DNA of 39,583 nucleotides, from assembly GCA_964637235.1 (NCBI GenBank), contig CAZWVR010000013.1, positions 1 through 39,583 of the forward strand, in the 5' to 3' direction. The DNA is from CAZWVR01 sp964637235. GTDB taxonomy: Bacteria; Bacteroidota; Bacteroidia; Bacteroidales; S143-33. The position numbers and the translations under genes are program-made. The notes beneath the pieces are model-generated. The model was not told the DNA's origin and did not search any database. It saw only the letters and a list, made by a program, of their open reading frames with translations. Below, piece after piece: positions 8,795 to 16,208 of this stretch (position 1 is its first letter; every line of letters begins with the position of its first letter).

Positions 8795-9313
8795 ATGAAA
8801 AAAATTACATTTTTATTCGGGTTGTTGCTTTTATCTTTATGGGGATTTGCTCAAAAGATAGGTTATTGTCAGGTAGATCAGATTATTGCAATTATGCCAG
8901 AAGCTGAGAAGGCAAAAGCTCAATATGAAAAAGAAGTACAAGACTATCAGAATGAATTGGAACAAATGCAAGTAGAGTATAATAATAAACTTAAAGAATA
9001 TCAAGACAATATGGCTCTGCCTGACAATGATCCTAAAAAATGGAGCAAACTTGTTATTCAAAACAAAGAACAAGAATTGATGCAATTGCAACAGCGTATT
9101 TATGAATTTCAGAATCAGGCACAAACAGAATTGCAAAAGCGTCAAGTGGAGCTAATGCAGCCTGTTTATAATAAAGTTGATTCTGTTCTCGGTGTTATAG
9201 CTAAGGAAAAAGGATTATCTATTATATTGAAAGATAATACCTTAGTGTATATAAATCAGGACAAATGCGTTGATGTTACCCCGGAAGTAAAACAAAAACT
9301 TAAATTACAATAA
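8795..9313 (+). CDS. OmpH/Skp family periplasmic chaperone, copy 2
   Basis: A 172-residue paralogue of the preceding gene. It has a clear cleavable signal peptide (MKKITFLFGLLLLSLWGFAQ), the opening KIGYCQVDQII strand, a glutamine- and glutamate-rich coiled coil (about 45-125) and the final LSIILKDNTLVYI strand pair. The role is the same as in the Skp family: a periplasmic holdase for outer membrane proteins. The two copies differ strongly in the coiled coil, so they may form separate trimers or mixed ones (inference). It is the last gene of the uppS-bamA-skp-skp run, which ends in a strong nested terminator at 9327-9394. Confidence 0.92.
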   Translation: MKKITFLFGLLLLSLWGFAQKIGYCQVDQIIAIMPEAEKAKAQYEKEVQDYQNELEQMQVEYNNKLKEYQDNMALPDNDPKKWSKLVIQNKEQELMQLQQRIYEFQNQAQTELQKRQVELMQPVYNKVDSVLGVIAKEKGLSIILKDNTLVYINQDKCVDVTPEVKQKLKLQ

Positions 9314-9326
9314 TTTAATAGCCAGC

Positions 9327-9394
9327 AAGGGGCTGCATAAATCTGTTTTTACAGAAAAATTTATTCACATACTTTTATAGTGCAGCCCCTTTTA
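9327..9394 (+). terminator. Long-stem terminator with nested hairpin after skp
   Basis: Arms at 9327-9337 (AAGGGGCTGCA) and 9381-9391 are perfectly complementary over 11 bp. The 43-base loop contains a smaller hairpin (TCTGT 9342-9346, ACAGA 9351-9355). The outer stem ends in a short T-run. It closes the uppS-bamA-skp-skp transcript. Confidence 0.75.
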
Positions 9395-9425
9395 TTGACT
9401 ATTAAAAGATTTTTTTGTATTTTTG
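9395..9425 (+). promoter_or_regulatory. Candidate promoter for the M23 peptidase gene
   Basis: TTG at 9395-9397 is followed after 20 bases by TATTTTTG at 9418-9425, matching the Bacteroidota TTTG-N19-TAnnTTTG pattern closely. It starts directly at the edge of the upstream terminator and leaves a leader of a little over 100 bases before the ATG at 9549. Confidence 0.5.
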
Positions 9426-9548
9426 TAATGTCTTTGTTAAGTTAAAAAATGTTATATTTTTTTAATTCTTTTGGAGTTATAAAAAAAATTTTCAACCTTT
9501 GATTACCAATACGAGGAGTTTACCTCTTTTTGATACAAAAATTTGGAT

Positions 9549-10502
9549 ATGAGAAAAAAATTTGTATTTGACTATAAATCACTCACTTATAAAGAAGTTA
9601 CCTTTTCTTTAAAGCAATTTTTCCAGTCTTTTCTATTTCATGCTTCAATAGCTTTGACAGGTGGAATTATTTTGGGAATTATATTTGTTAATACTCTGAA
9701 AACTCCTGAGGAAAGGCAAAAGGAATTTGAAAACACTATAATTGCTAAGAACATTCAAGATATAAGTGCCAAAGCAGAGAATATATATACTAAAATTCAA
9801 CAAATAGAGAAGCACGATTTGTATTCGTATAGACCAGTTTTAGGGATGAAAACACCTTCTTCTGTATATCATGAATTTAATATCGGAGGTTCTGAGAAAT
9901 ATTCTTATTTGAAGAATTATCCTTACTCAGCACTTTTAAAAAGTACAAATTTAAAATTAGATTATCTACTATACCGTCTTGCAGCTGAGGCAAAATCTTT
10001 AAATAAAGTAAAAGAAGTTACAATAAATCGGGAGAAATATTTGGCAGCAAAGCCAACTATTTTACCGATGCATCGGAGAGATTTAAAGCGTATAGGTCCT
10101 TTTGGTTGGAGAATACACCCTATATATCATGTTCTTAAATTCCATGAGGGGGTTGATTTAATGGCAGATAGAGGTACTCCGGTTTATGCTTCGGGTGATG
10201 GTTTGGTATTACGTGCTGATGCAGCTTCAAAGGGATATGGAAATCACATTCGTATATCTCACGGTTTTGGATATGTTACATTTTATGCTCATTTAAGTAA
10301 AATTCTCGTAAAACCTGGACAGTTTGTGAAAAGAGGTCAGCTTATTGGTTTAGTCGGTAGCACTGGACTTTCTACTGGTCCTCATTTACATTACGAGGTT
10401 AGAATTAATGGAAAGCCTGTTAATCCGATAAACTTCTTCTATAATGATATTACTGAGGAACAATATAATTCCTTAATTAAAGAAGCTTCAACTCAAAAAT
10501 AA
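9549..10502 (+). CDS. Membrane-anchored M23 (LytM-type) peptidase
   Basis: A 317-residue protein with one N-terminal membrane segment (about residues 28-50), a coiled or helical periplasmic part and a C-terminal peptidase M23 domain (about 180-300). The zinc ligands are all present: H199 and D203 in the FHEGVDL motif and H279/H281 in HLHYE, so the domain should be an active zinc endopeptidase that cuts peptidoglycan cross-bridges. A TTG at 9543 would add two residues; the ATG at 9549 is the more likely start. It resembles MepM/NlpD-like wall enzymes, and its place between envelope operons fits a role in wall growth or daughter-cell separation. The exact cut bond cannot be told from sequence. 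Confidence 0.92.
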   Translation: MRKKFVFDYKSLTYKEVTFSLKQFFQSFLFHASIALTGGIILGIIFVNTLKTPEERQKEFENTIIAKNIQDISAKAENIYTKIQQIEKHDLYSYRPVLGMKTPSSVYHEFNIGGSEKYSYLKNYPYSALLKSTNLKLDYLLYRLAAEAKSLNKVKEVTINREKYLAAKPTILPMHRRDLKRIGPFGWRIHPIYHVLKFHEGVDLMADRGTPVYASGDGLVLRADAASKGYGNHIRISHGFGYVTFYAHLSKILVKPGQFVKRGQLIGLVGSTGLSTGPHLHYEVRINGKPVNPINFFYNDITEEQYNSLIKEASTQK

Positions 10503-10535
10503 GTAGCAAGCTTTTAAATTTCATTCCCAATTTAT

Positions 10536-10551
10536 TTGCTTTATAAAGCAA
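10536..10551. repeat. Perfect 16-base palindrome between convergent genes
   Basis: TTGCTTTATAAAGCAA reads the same on both strands and sits between the convergent ends of the M23 peptidase (10502) and the lipoprotein gene (10631). It has no real T-run on either side, so it would be a weak bidirectional terminator at best. Confidence 0.35.
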
Positions 10552-10630
10552 TGAAAAAATTTAGGCAAGGGAGTTAACTTGTCGGGGAAAAGATATTGTA
10601 AATCAGTTTTTTTAGCTAATTTTATTCTGG

Positions 10631-11122
10631 TTATTTTAATCGTTTACATTTTTTTAGCATTCCGTTTTTAATTATTTCATTTATAATTTTTATAGTATCG
10701 CCTTTTATTTTTCCACAATCATACATTTCCAACAGAGGATTTTTATCAATAATTTTAGATTTTAGCATATTTGCGGTAATGGGCATCATCGATTGAGTAT
10801 ATTTTTGAATAGAGAAGGATACGTATGCGACTGTTGTATCAATACCTATACGATCGAGCCAATAACCTTTTTGTAGAGGTATAGGATATAGGATATTTCC
10901 ATTAGCCATTAGTTCTTTATTTGAAAAAAGTTTTGTTATTTTCTGTTTTTTTTCGTCGTATAATACAGGGAGATTTTGGGAATAATCTTTTTTTGTTTTG
11001 TAAATGATGATATGAGTTCCTGGACTATAATCAGGGGTAAAATTTATTATTGTAGAGTTTTGTTTTAAGCTATTGCAAGCAGTAAAAAGAATTAAAAGCA
11101 AAAGAGTAATTTGTTTATTCAT
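10631..11122 (-). CDS. Putative lipoprotein of unknown function
   Basis: A 163-residue protein with a lipoprotein signal (MNKQITLLLLILFTAC; lipobox L-F-T-A-C with Cys16). The mature part has no recognised domain. It contains a YDCGKIKGDTIKI stretch and a basic C-terminus. The start codon overlaps the end of ligA by 8 bases, so the two are almost certainly translated from one message, with this gene second. The coupling to a DNA ligase gene looks structural, not functional. The function is not known. Confidence 0.75.
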   Translation of the reverse strand: MNKQITLLLLILFTACNSLKQNSTIINFTPDYSPGTHIIIYKTKKDYSQNLPVLYDEKKQKITKLFSNKELMANGNILYPIPLQKGYWLDRIGIDTTVAYVSFSIQKYTQSMMPITANMLKSKIIDKNPLLEMYDCGKIKGDTIKIINEIIKNGMLKKCKRLK

Positions 11123-13121
11123 TATGTATCAGTTTTAGGAATTGTTGTTCAGAAATTATAGGGATATTCAGCTGTTTAGCTTTTTTTATTTTTGAGGCAC
11201 CGGGTTTTTCGCCAGCTACAACATAATTAGTTTTTAAGGAGACTGAGGATTGTTTTTTTCCGCCTAATTTTTCTACCATATTTTCTAATTCTTTTCGTCG
11301 TTGAGGGGTACCGAAATTACCAGTAATCACTATATTCATTCCTTTCAGAGGTTGTTCATTAGTTTCCTCATCCATTTTCATATTTACGCCGGCTTTTTTC
11401 AGCTTTTCAATTATGCGTATATTTTCTGGATCTGAGAAAAACTCAACTATACTTTTAGCAATTTTTTCACCGATTTCATCTATTTGCGTCAATGTATTTT
11501 CGTCTGCTTTCATAAGGTTGTCAATATTTTTAAATTTTTTCGCTAAAATTTTTGAAGTTCTTTCGCCTACATATCGTATTCCGAGAGCATATAAAACTCT
11601 GTCAAAGGGGACTTTTTTAGATGCTTCAATACTTTTTATGAGGTTTTGGGCAGATTTTTCAGCGAAACCTTCTAAATTTTTCACATCGTCAACTTTTAGG
11701 TCATAGAAATCGGCTATTGTGCGCACTAAACCTTTTTCATATAATTGGTTTATAGTGGATGAACCTGCTAATATATCCATTGCTTTACGGCTAACAAAAT
11801 GTTCAAGTTTTCCTTTTATTTGCGGGGGGCAGCCATTGCTATTTGGGCAGTAGTATATAGCTTCATCTTGATTGCGTTTAAGAGGGGTTCCACATTCAGG
11901 GCATTTTTCAGGGAATTTAACTTTTTGAGCGTTTGGTGGGCGTTTAGAGATTTCGACAGAGATAATTTTTGGTATAATTTCTCCGCTTTTTTCGACCCAG
12001 ACGTAATCTCCGTAATGGAGGTCTAATGCTTCTATATAATCAGCATTATGCAGAGTAGCTCGTTTCACAATTGTTCCGGAGAGATGAACGGGTTGCAGAT
12101 TTGCTACTGGTGTTATGGCACCAGTTCTTCCTACTTGGAAATCTACTGATATAAGTTGGGTGAGAGCTTTTTCTGCTTCAAATTTATATGCGATAGCCCA
12201 TCTTGGAGCTTTAGAAGTATGACCTAAAATTTTTTGTTGTCGTATGGAATCTATTTTAATTACTATTCCGTCTATTGCATATGGTAGATTTTTTCGTTCT
12301 TTATCCCAGTATTGGATATAGTCAAATACACCTTCTATGCTGTCAGTTTTTTTTATATGTTCTGAAATTTTAAAGCCCCATTTTTTAGCCAGTTGGAGAT
12401 TTTGGTAATGGGAATCAGAGGGAAGTTCGTCTGCTGCAAGGTAGTATAGAAAACAGTCTAATTCACGTTTTGCGACTTCGGCAGAGTGTTGTAGTTTTAT
12501 GGAGCCAGCAGCGGCATTTCTGGGATTTGCAAATTCAGGCAGACCTTCTTTTCGGCGTTGTTCATTTAGTTTTTCGAAAGCGTTGTAAGGCATTATAATT
12601 TCGCCTCTTATTTCGAATAGAGCGGGGTATCCTTCTGCTCGTAGTTTTAGCGGTATTGAACGGATTGTTTTTACATTTTCAGTAACTACGTCGCCGCGGT
12701 ATCCATCACCGCGGGTCAGAGCTTTTGTAAAAGTTCCATTTTCGTATGTTAAACTTATAGAAACGCCATCAAATTTTAGTTCGCATACATATTCGTATTT
12801 TTCTTGGAGTGTCTTTTTTATTCTGCTGTCAAATTCTTTTAGTTCTTCAAAGTTATATGTATTATTTAGGGAGAGCATAGGGAATTTATGATCGTCTTGT
12901 TCGAATTTTTGATCTCTATCGTCTCCAATTCTTTTGCTGGGTGAATTGGGATCGTCAAATTCTGGGAATTGTTTTTCAAGTTCAATAAGTTCTTTCATTA
13001 ACATATCATATTCATAGTCGGAAATTTTTGGCTGAGCTAATACATAGTAATAATAGTTATGTTCTTGAAGGACTTTTCTGAGGTAGTCTATCCGCTTTTT
13101 GGCACTTTCTTTGCTGAGCAT
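11115..13121 (-). CDS. ligA: NAD-dependent DNA ligase LigA
   Basis: A 668-residue NAD+-dependent ligase that seals nicks during replication and repair. Domains in order: Ia region with YYYYVL near residue 25, adenylation domain with the nucleotidyl-accepting lysine K116 in K-F-D-G, OB fold, a four-cysteine zinc finger (C-P-E-C ... Y-C-P-N-S-N-G-C), helix-hairpin-helix repeats (YVGERTSKILAKKF), and a C-terminal BRCT domain (GMNIVITGNFGTPQRRKEL). An upstream in-frame TTG at 13139 would add six residues; the ATG at 13121 was preferred because it gives the usual family start. The end overlaps the downstream lipoprotein gene by 8 bases. Full length, no missing motif. Confidence 0.97.
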   Translation of the reverse strand: MLSKESAKKRIDYLRKVLQEHNYYYYVLAQPKISDYEYDMLMKELIELEKQFPEFDDPNSPSKRIGDDRDQKFEQDDHKFPMLSLNNTYNFEELKEFDSRIKKTLQEKYEYVCELKFDGVSISLTYENGTFTKALTRGDGYRGDVVTENVKTIRSIPLKLRAEGYPALFEIRGEIIMPYNAFEKLNEQRRKEGLPEFANPRNAAAGSIKLQHSAEVAKRELDCFLYYLAADELPSDSHYQNLQLAKKWGFKISEHIKKTDSIEGVFDYIQYWDKERKNLPYAIDGIVIKIDSIRQQKILGHTSKAPRWAIAYKFEAEKALTQLISVDFQVGRTGAITPVANLQPVHLSGTIVKRATLHNADYIEALDLHYGDYVWVEKSGEIIPKIISVEISKRPPNAQKVKFPEKCPECGTPLKRNQDEAIYYCPNSNGCPPQIKGKLEHFVSRKAMDILAGSSTINQLYEKGLVRTIADFYDLKVDDVKNLEGFAEKSAQNLIKSIEASKKVPFDRVLYALGIRYVGERTSKILAKKFKNIDNLMKADENTLTQIDEIGEKIAKSIVEFFSDPENIRIIEKLKKAGVNMKMDEETNEQPLKGMNIVITGNFGTPQRRKELENMVEKLGGKKQSSVSLKTNYVVAGEKPGASKIKKAKQLNIPIISEQQFLKLIHNE

Positions 13122-13174
13122 ATTTAATTTTTTATTCAAAACAAAAAAAAATTTTACTTAAAAGCAATTTTTTT

Positions 13175-13182
13175 TACTTTTG
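13175..13182 (+). promoter_or_regulatory. Candidate -7 box for the SiaB-SiaB-SiaC gene
   Basis: TACTTTTG is an exact TAnnTTTG match, 23 bases before the ATG at 13206, in the divergent gap with ligA. No good -33 box is visible. A purine stretch AAAGGGAG at 13189-13196 lies 9 bases before the ATG and is one of the few Shine-Dalgarno-like sequences in the window. Confidence 0.45.
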
Positions 13183-13205
13183 CTATTTAAAGGGAGCCAT
13201 TTTTG

Positions 13206-14744
13206 ATGAAATTTTTAGGTAAACATAAGCAAAATACCATATTATATTTATCAGATTTGGTTAATTCGAATAATATAGAGTATATCTATATCGGTGAATT
13301 TAATGAAATAATTACAGAGACTATTTTATCATTAGCTGAAATTTTAGCGGAAGAAAATTTAGACGACATTAAGTTAAAAAAGCGTTTTTATTTTATTTTA
13401 ATTGAAGGTTTACAGAATATAACTCGCCATCAAGAGTATATTCACAATACAGAGAAAAATGCTTTTAATCAAGGTTTATTGGTTTTTCAGCGCATTAATT
13501 CTACTTATATTATAACTACGGGTAATCCTATTAAAACAGAAAATATTCCTTATTTAGAGGAAAAGCTTAAAAAGATCAATAGTCTTTCTCAGAGAGAACT
13601 TCGAAGTTATTACAAGCAAATTTTGATGAATAAGACTTTTTCGGAAAAAGGAGGAGCGGGTTTAGGTCTTATAGAAATAGCTCGTAAGTCTAATAATAAG
13701 TTATATTATGATTTTCAGCAGATTGATCAGCGGTATAGTTATTTTTATATGCAGACGATTATAAGTAGGCAGCAAATAGATTATGTTTCAGATATTAAAA
13801 AAATAAAAGATATTCATAGCTTTTTGCGGGAGAATGACATAACCTTAGTATTTTCTGGCATATTTAATCATGATAAGCTGATAAATTTACTTTCTCTTTT
13901 AGAGGCAAATCAGAATATCAATTTGATAAAAAATAAGGTGTTTAGCATTATTATAGAGATGTTGCAGAATATTGTTAAACACGCTGATGATTATGTATTT
14001 AAAGGAAGGGAGAATAGAATTTTTGATATAAAAAAAGGCAAATATGCAATATTTTTTATCTCTGACACTCCGAAATATTTAAAGCTTATTTCTGGTAATT
14101 ATATTAAAAATCTAAAAGTTGGCAAATTTCGAAACTTTCTGGATAAGATAAATCAGCTAAATTATAATGAATTAACGCGATTACATTTTCAAACTTTATT
14201 AAAGTATAAGCAGCAGAAGCAAATTCAGCATGGTTTGGGGATAATTGATTTACGGATAAAGAGTAGGAATAGACTTTCATATGATTTTATCAAAGTCAAT
14301 CCATTATTTTCATTTTTTACTCTTGAAGTTAAAATAGATAAACATATAAGTAAAAAAAATTATTTACGTATAGAGGCTTCCTCCTCCACACCTAAGATTC
14401 TTCTTTCGGAACGTGAAGGTAAGTTTATATTTTGCGGCAGGTCTTTCCCACAGAATGCAGAGAAATTTTATAAGCCTGTAATAGATTGGCTTGATAAATA
14501 TGCAGAGAATCCAGCTCCATTTACAATATTTATTTTTAAGCTTAAATATGTTAATACTCCTTCTCAGCAGCAGCTTATAAAAATTCTTTCTATTATTGAG
14601 AAAATTGCTCAATCAAGTGCAGTAATTGTAAAATGGTATTATGAAAAAGATAATGAAGATGCCCTTTTATTTGGCGTAGAATTTTCACAATTATTTAATA
14701 TTCAGTTTGATTTAATAGAAACAGAGGAGATAAAATGCGACTGA
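13206..14744 (+). CDS. Fused SiaB-SiaB-SiaC signalling protein
   Basis: A 512-residue cytoplasmic protein that reads as three domains. Residues about 1-190 resemble SiaB-family kinases (DUF6272, GHKL ATPase fold): N-box E67-x3-N71-x3-H75, then ITTGNPI, and an intact glycine box G149-G-A-G-L-G-L. Residues about 195-380 repeat the fold: N-box E251, N255, H259 is kept, but the glycine box is reduced to QHGLGI (341-346). Residues about 384-505 resemble SiaC (DUF1987): EASSSTPKILL, GRSFPQNAEKFY, WLDKYAENPAP and VKWYYEKDNED. T451 in the Y-V-N-T-P-S context aligns by eye with the Thr that SiaB phosphorylates in Pseudomonas SiaC. The next gene overlaps the 3' end by 10 bases. ATG at 13206 was chosen over TTG at 13203. 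Domain assignment is from remembered family patterns and needs a profile search; the target of the module is unknown. Confidence 0.8.
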   Translation: MKFLGKHKQNTILYLSDLVNSNNIEYIYIGEFNEIITETILSLAEILAEENLDDIKLKKRFYFILIEGLQNITRHQEYIHNTEKNAFNQGLLVFQRINSTYIITTGNPIKTENIPYLEEKLKKINSLSQRELRSYYKQILMNKTFSEKGGAGLGLIEIARKSNNKLYYDFQQIDQRYSYFYMQTIISRQQIDYVSDIKKIKDIHSFLRENDITLVFSGIFNHDKLINLLSLLEANQNINLIKNKVFSIIIEMLQNIVKHADDYVFKGRENRIFDIKKGKYAIFFISDTPKYLKLISGNYIKNLKVGKFRNFLDKINQLNYNELTRLHFQTLLKYKQQKQIQHGLGIIDLRIKSRNRLSYDFIKVNPLFSFFTLEVKIDKHISKKNYLRIEASSSTPKILLSEREGKFIFCGRSFPQNAEKFYKPVIDWLDKYAENPAPFTIFIFKLKYVNTPSQQQLIKILSIIEKIAQSSAVIVKWYYEKDNEDALLFGVEFSQLFNIQFDLIETEEIKCD

Positions 14745-15463
14745 AAAAAGCGATGATCTTAGCAGCAGGTTTAGGCAAGCGGCTTCGTCCTCTTACTGAT
14801 GATATCCCTAAGGCTTTGGTCAAATTTAATGGAGTTCCATTGTTGGAGCTTCTGATAAATAAGCTTATAAAGCATGGTTTTAATTATATTGTGATAAACA
14901 TTCATTATCGTGGTGAAAAGATTCTTGAATTTTTAGAACAAAAGCACTTCCCTGAGGCTCAGATAATTATATCTGATGAACGGGAGAAGCTTTTAGATAC
15001 TGGTGGAGCAATAAAAAAAGCTGCTCAGTATTTAGATACTCCTTTTTTGCTTCATAATGTGGATATTGTTTCAACTGTAAACCTTGGGGAGTTATTTTCT
15101 TTTCACATTAGGAATAATAAATTGGCGACCTTAGCAGTAAGTAATCGTCTGACTGATAATGTTTTGGTTTTTGACAAAAATGATAATTTATGCAAATGGA
15201 AAAGTTATAAACTAAATATACAAAAGCCTGATATAAATTGTCTTGATGAAAAAGAATATGCTTTTAGTGGTATTCACGTGATTTCTCCTTCAATATTTAA
15301 ATATTTCCCTTCGGAGGATAAATTTTCAATTATAGATTTTTATATACAGACAGCACTTCGAGGTGGTCAGATAACTTTTTATGATCATTCCGGTGCAAAA
15401 TGGTTTGATGTTGGCACTATTGAAAAACTCAACGAAGCACAGAAGGCTTTTTTAAAAATGTGA
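14735..15463 (+). CDS. Sugar-1-phosphate nucleotidyltransferase (MurU-like)
   Basis: A 242-residue NTP-transferase domain protein. The N-terminal signature AAGLGKRLRPLTDDIPKAL is the nucleotide-binding loop plus conserved Lys of the family. LLHNVDI replaces the usual N-G-D metal site with N-V-D, and WFDVGTIEKL is the C-terminal sugar-site motif. The single short domain, without an acyltransferase repeat, fits MurU/HddC-type enzymes that make UDP- or GDP-sugars from sugar-1-phosphates. MurU would recycle MurNAc-1-phosphate to UDP-MurNAc and so feed the wall pathway encoded just downstream. No AmgK-type kinase gene lies next to it. Its ATG overlaps the end of the Sia-fusion gene by 10 bases, so the two are translationally coupled. 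The substrate is not certain. Confidence 0.85.
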   Translation: MRLKKAMILAAGLGKRLRPLTDDIPKALVKFNGVPLLELLINKLIKHGFNYIVINIHYRGEKILEFLEQKHFPEAQIIISDEREKLLDTGGAIKKAAQYLDTPFLLHNVDIVSTVNLGELFSFHIRNNKLATLAVSNRLTDNVLVFDKNDNLCKWKSYKLNIQKPDINCLDEKEYAFSGIHVISPSIFKYFPSEDKFSIIDFYIQTALRGGQITFYDHSGAKWFDVGTIEKLNEAQKAFLKM

Positions 15464-15482
15464 TTAAATTTGATAAAAGTTG

Positions 15483-15490
15483 TAATTTTG
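15483..15490 (+). promoter_or_regulatory. Candidate -7 box for the small membrane protein gene
   Basis: TAATTTTG matches TAnnTTTG exactly, 28 bases before the ATG at 15519 and 20 bases after the stop of the nucleotidyltransferase gene. It suggests that the small membrane protein has its own transcript. The -33 region is not convincing. Confidence 0.45.
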
Positions 15491-15518
15491 TAATGATTGT
15501 TTTTAAAAATGAAATATT

Positions 15519-15998
15519 ATGGCAGAATTAAAAGCTATTCATAAAGAACTTGATTTAATTCAAGATGTAATAAAACGTATGGCAGAAAATTCATTCAAAG
15601 TAAAAGCTTGGATGATGTCTATCTTTGGAGGAGTTTTGGCATTAGCAAAAGGAGGATTATTTAATACGACAGAAACAAATAATAGCGTTTTGCCAATGGC
15701 GTTTATTTATCTTTTCCTTGTAATTACAGTTGCTGTATTTTGGTATTTAGACGCTTTTTTTCTGTGGACAGAGAGATTATATAGGAAACTATATGCTTGG
15801 GTAGTTAAAAATAGACCTAATACCGATAAATATTTGTATGATTTGAATACTTTTGTAAGAGAAGTAAATGGCGAAACTATTGATTTATTGGCGGATATGG
15901 ACAGCAAATTCAAAGTGGCTTTTAGTAAAACTCTTTTGCCTTTTTATTTAATACCTTTCCTGTTCAGTCTTATTTTATTTCTTTCTTCATTAAGTTAA
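15519..15998 (+). CDS. Small membrane protein of unknown function
   Basis: A 159-residue protein with about three membrane segments: residues 29-46 (WMMSIFGGVLALAKGG region), 60-82 (AFIYLFLVITVAVFWYLDAFF) and 137-158 at the C-terminus. The N-terminal helix ends in R-M-A-E-N-S-F-K-V-K-A-W, a motif I associate with a widespread but unnamed family of small bacterial membrane proteins. A soluble loop of about 50 residues (WTERLYRKLYAWVVKNRP ...) lies between segments two and three. No catalytic residues are evident. It has a separate -7 box and sits between the Sia-fusion pair and the division cluster; a functional link to either is not shown. Confidence 0.75.
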   Translation: MAELKAIHKELDLIQDVIKRMAENSFKVKAWMMSIFGGVLALAKGGLFNTTETNNSVLPMAFIYLFLVITVAVFWYLDAFFLWTERLYRKLYAWVVKNRPNTDKYLYDLNTFVREVNGETIDLLADMDSKFKVAFSKTLLPFYLIPFLFSLILFLSSLS

Positions 15999-16122
15999 AA
16001 TAAGGACGTGCATTTTTAATGAGTGGGGAGTAATAACTTTTCTTGCCAAAATTGGTTTATTATCAGTGAGTTATTAAATATGTTTTTATTTTGATGTTTA
16101 TTCTTGTAGGTTAATTTTTTGG

Positions 16123-16152
16123 TGGGAAAAAATGGTATAAAGTGGAATAAAA
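16123..16152 (+). promoter_or_regulatory. MraZ operator: three TGGnA repeats at 10-base spacing
   Basis: TGGGA (16123), TGGTA (16133) and TGGAA (16143) occur exactly 10 bases apart, each followed by a 5-base A/T-rich spacer. MraZ is known to bind TGGGN-type direct repeats separated by five bases in front of its own gene. The array ends about 57 bases before the mraZ ATG and just upstream of the -33 element at 16155. Confidence 0.7.
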
Positions 16153-16154
16153 TA

Positions 16155-16184
16155 TTTGTTTTTTACAAAAAAGAAATATATTTA
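16155..16184 (+). promoter_or_regulatory. Promoter of the mraZ division and wall cluster
   Basis: TTTG at 16155-16158 is followed after 18 bases by TATATTTA at 16177-16184, one mismatch from TTTG-N19-TAnnTTTG. It lies 24 bases before the mraZ ATG and directly after the MraZ repeats. A small dyad (ACACT 16184-16188, AGTGT 16196-16200) covers the likely start of transcription. Confidence 0.5.
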
Positions 16185-16208
16185 CACTCGGAAAAAGTGT
16201 GCATTTAA

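Noticed and set aside
9513..9530. Small GAGG...CCTC hairpin with T-run before the M23 gene
   Set aside because: Only four pairs in the stem; too weak to call a terminator or attenuator.
11413..11706. Plus-strand frame of 97 codons antisense to ligA
   Set aside because: It covers conserved ligase sequence, has no family features and reads as a mirror of the Lys- and Glu-rich coding strand.
13121..13139. TTG start for ligA at 13139
   Set aside because: It adds six residues not expected for LigA; the ATG at 13121 places the catalytic lysine at the usual position.
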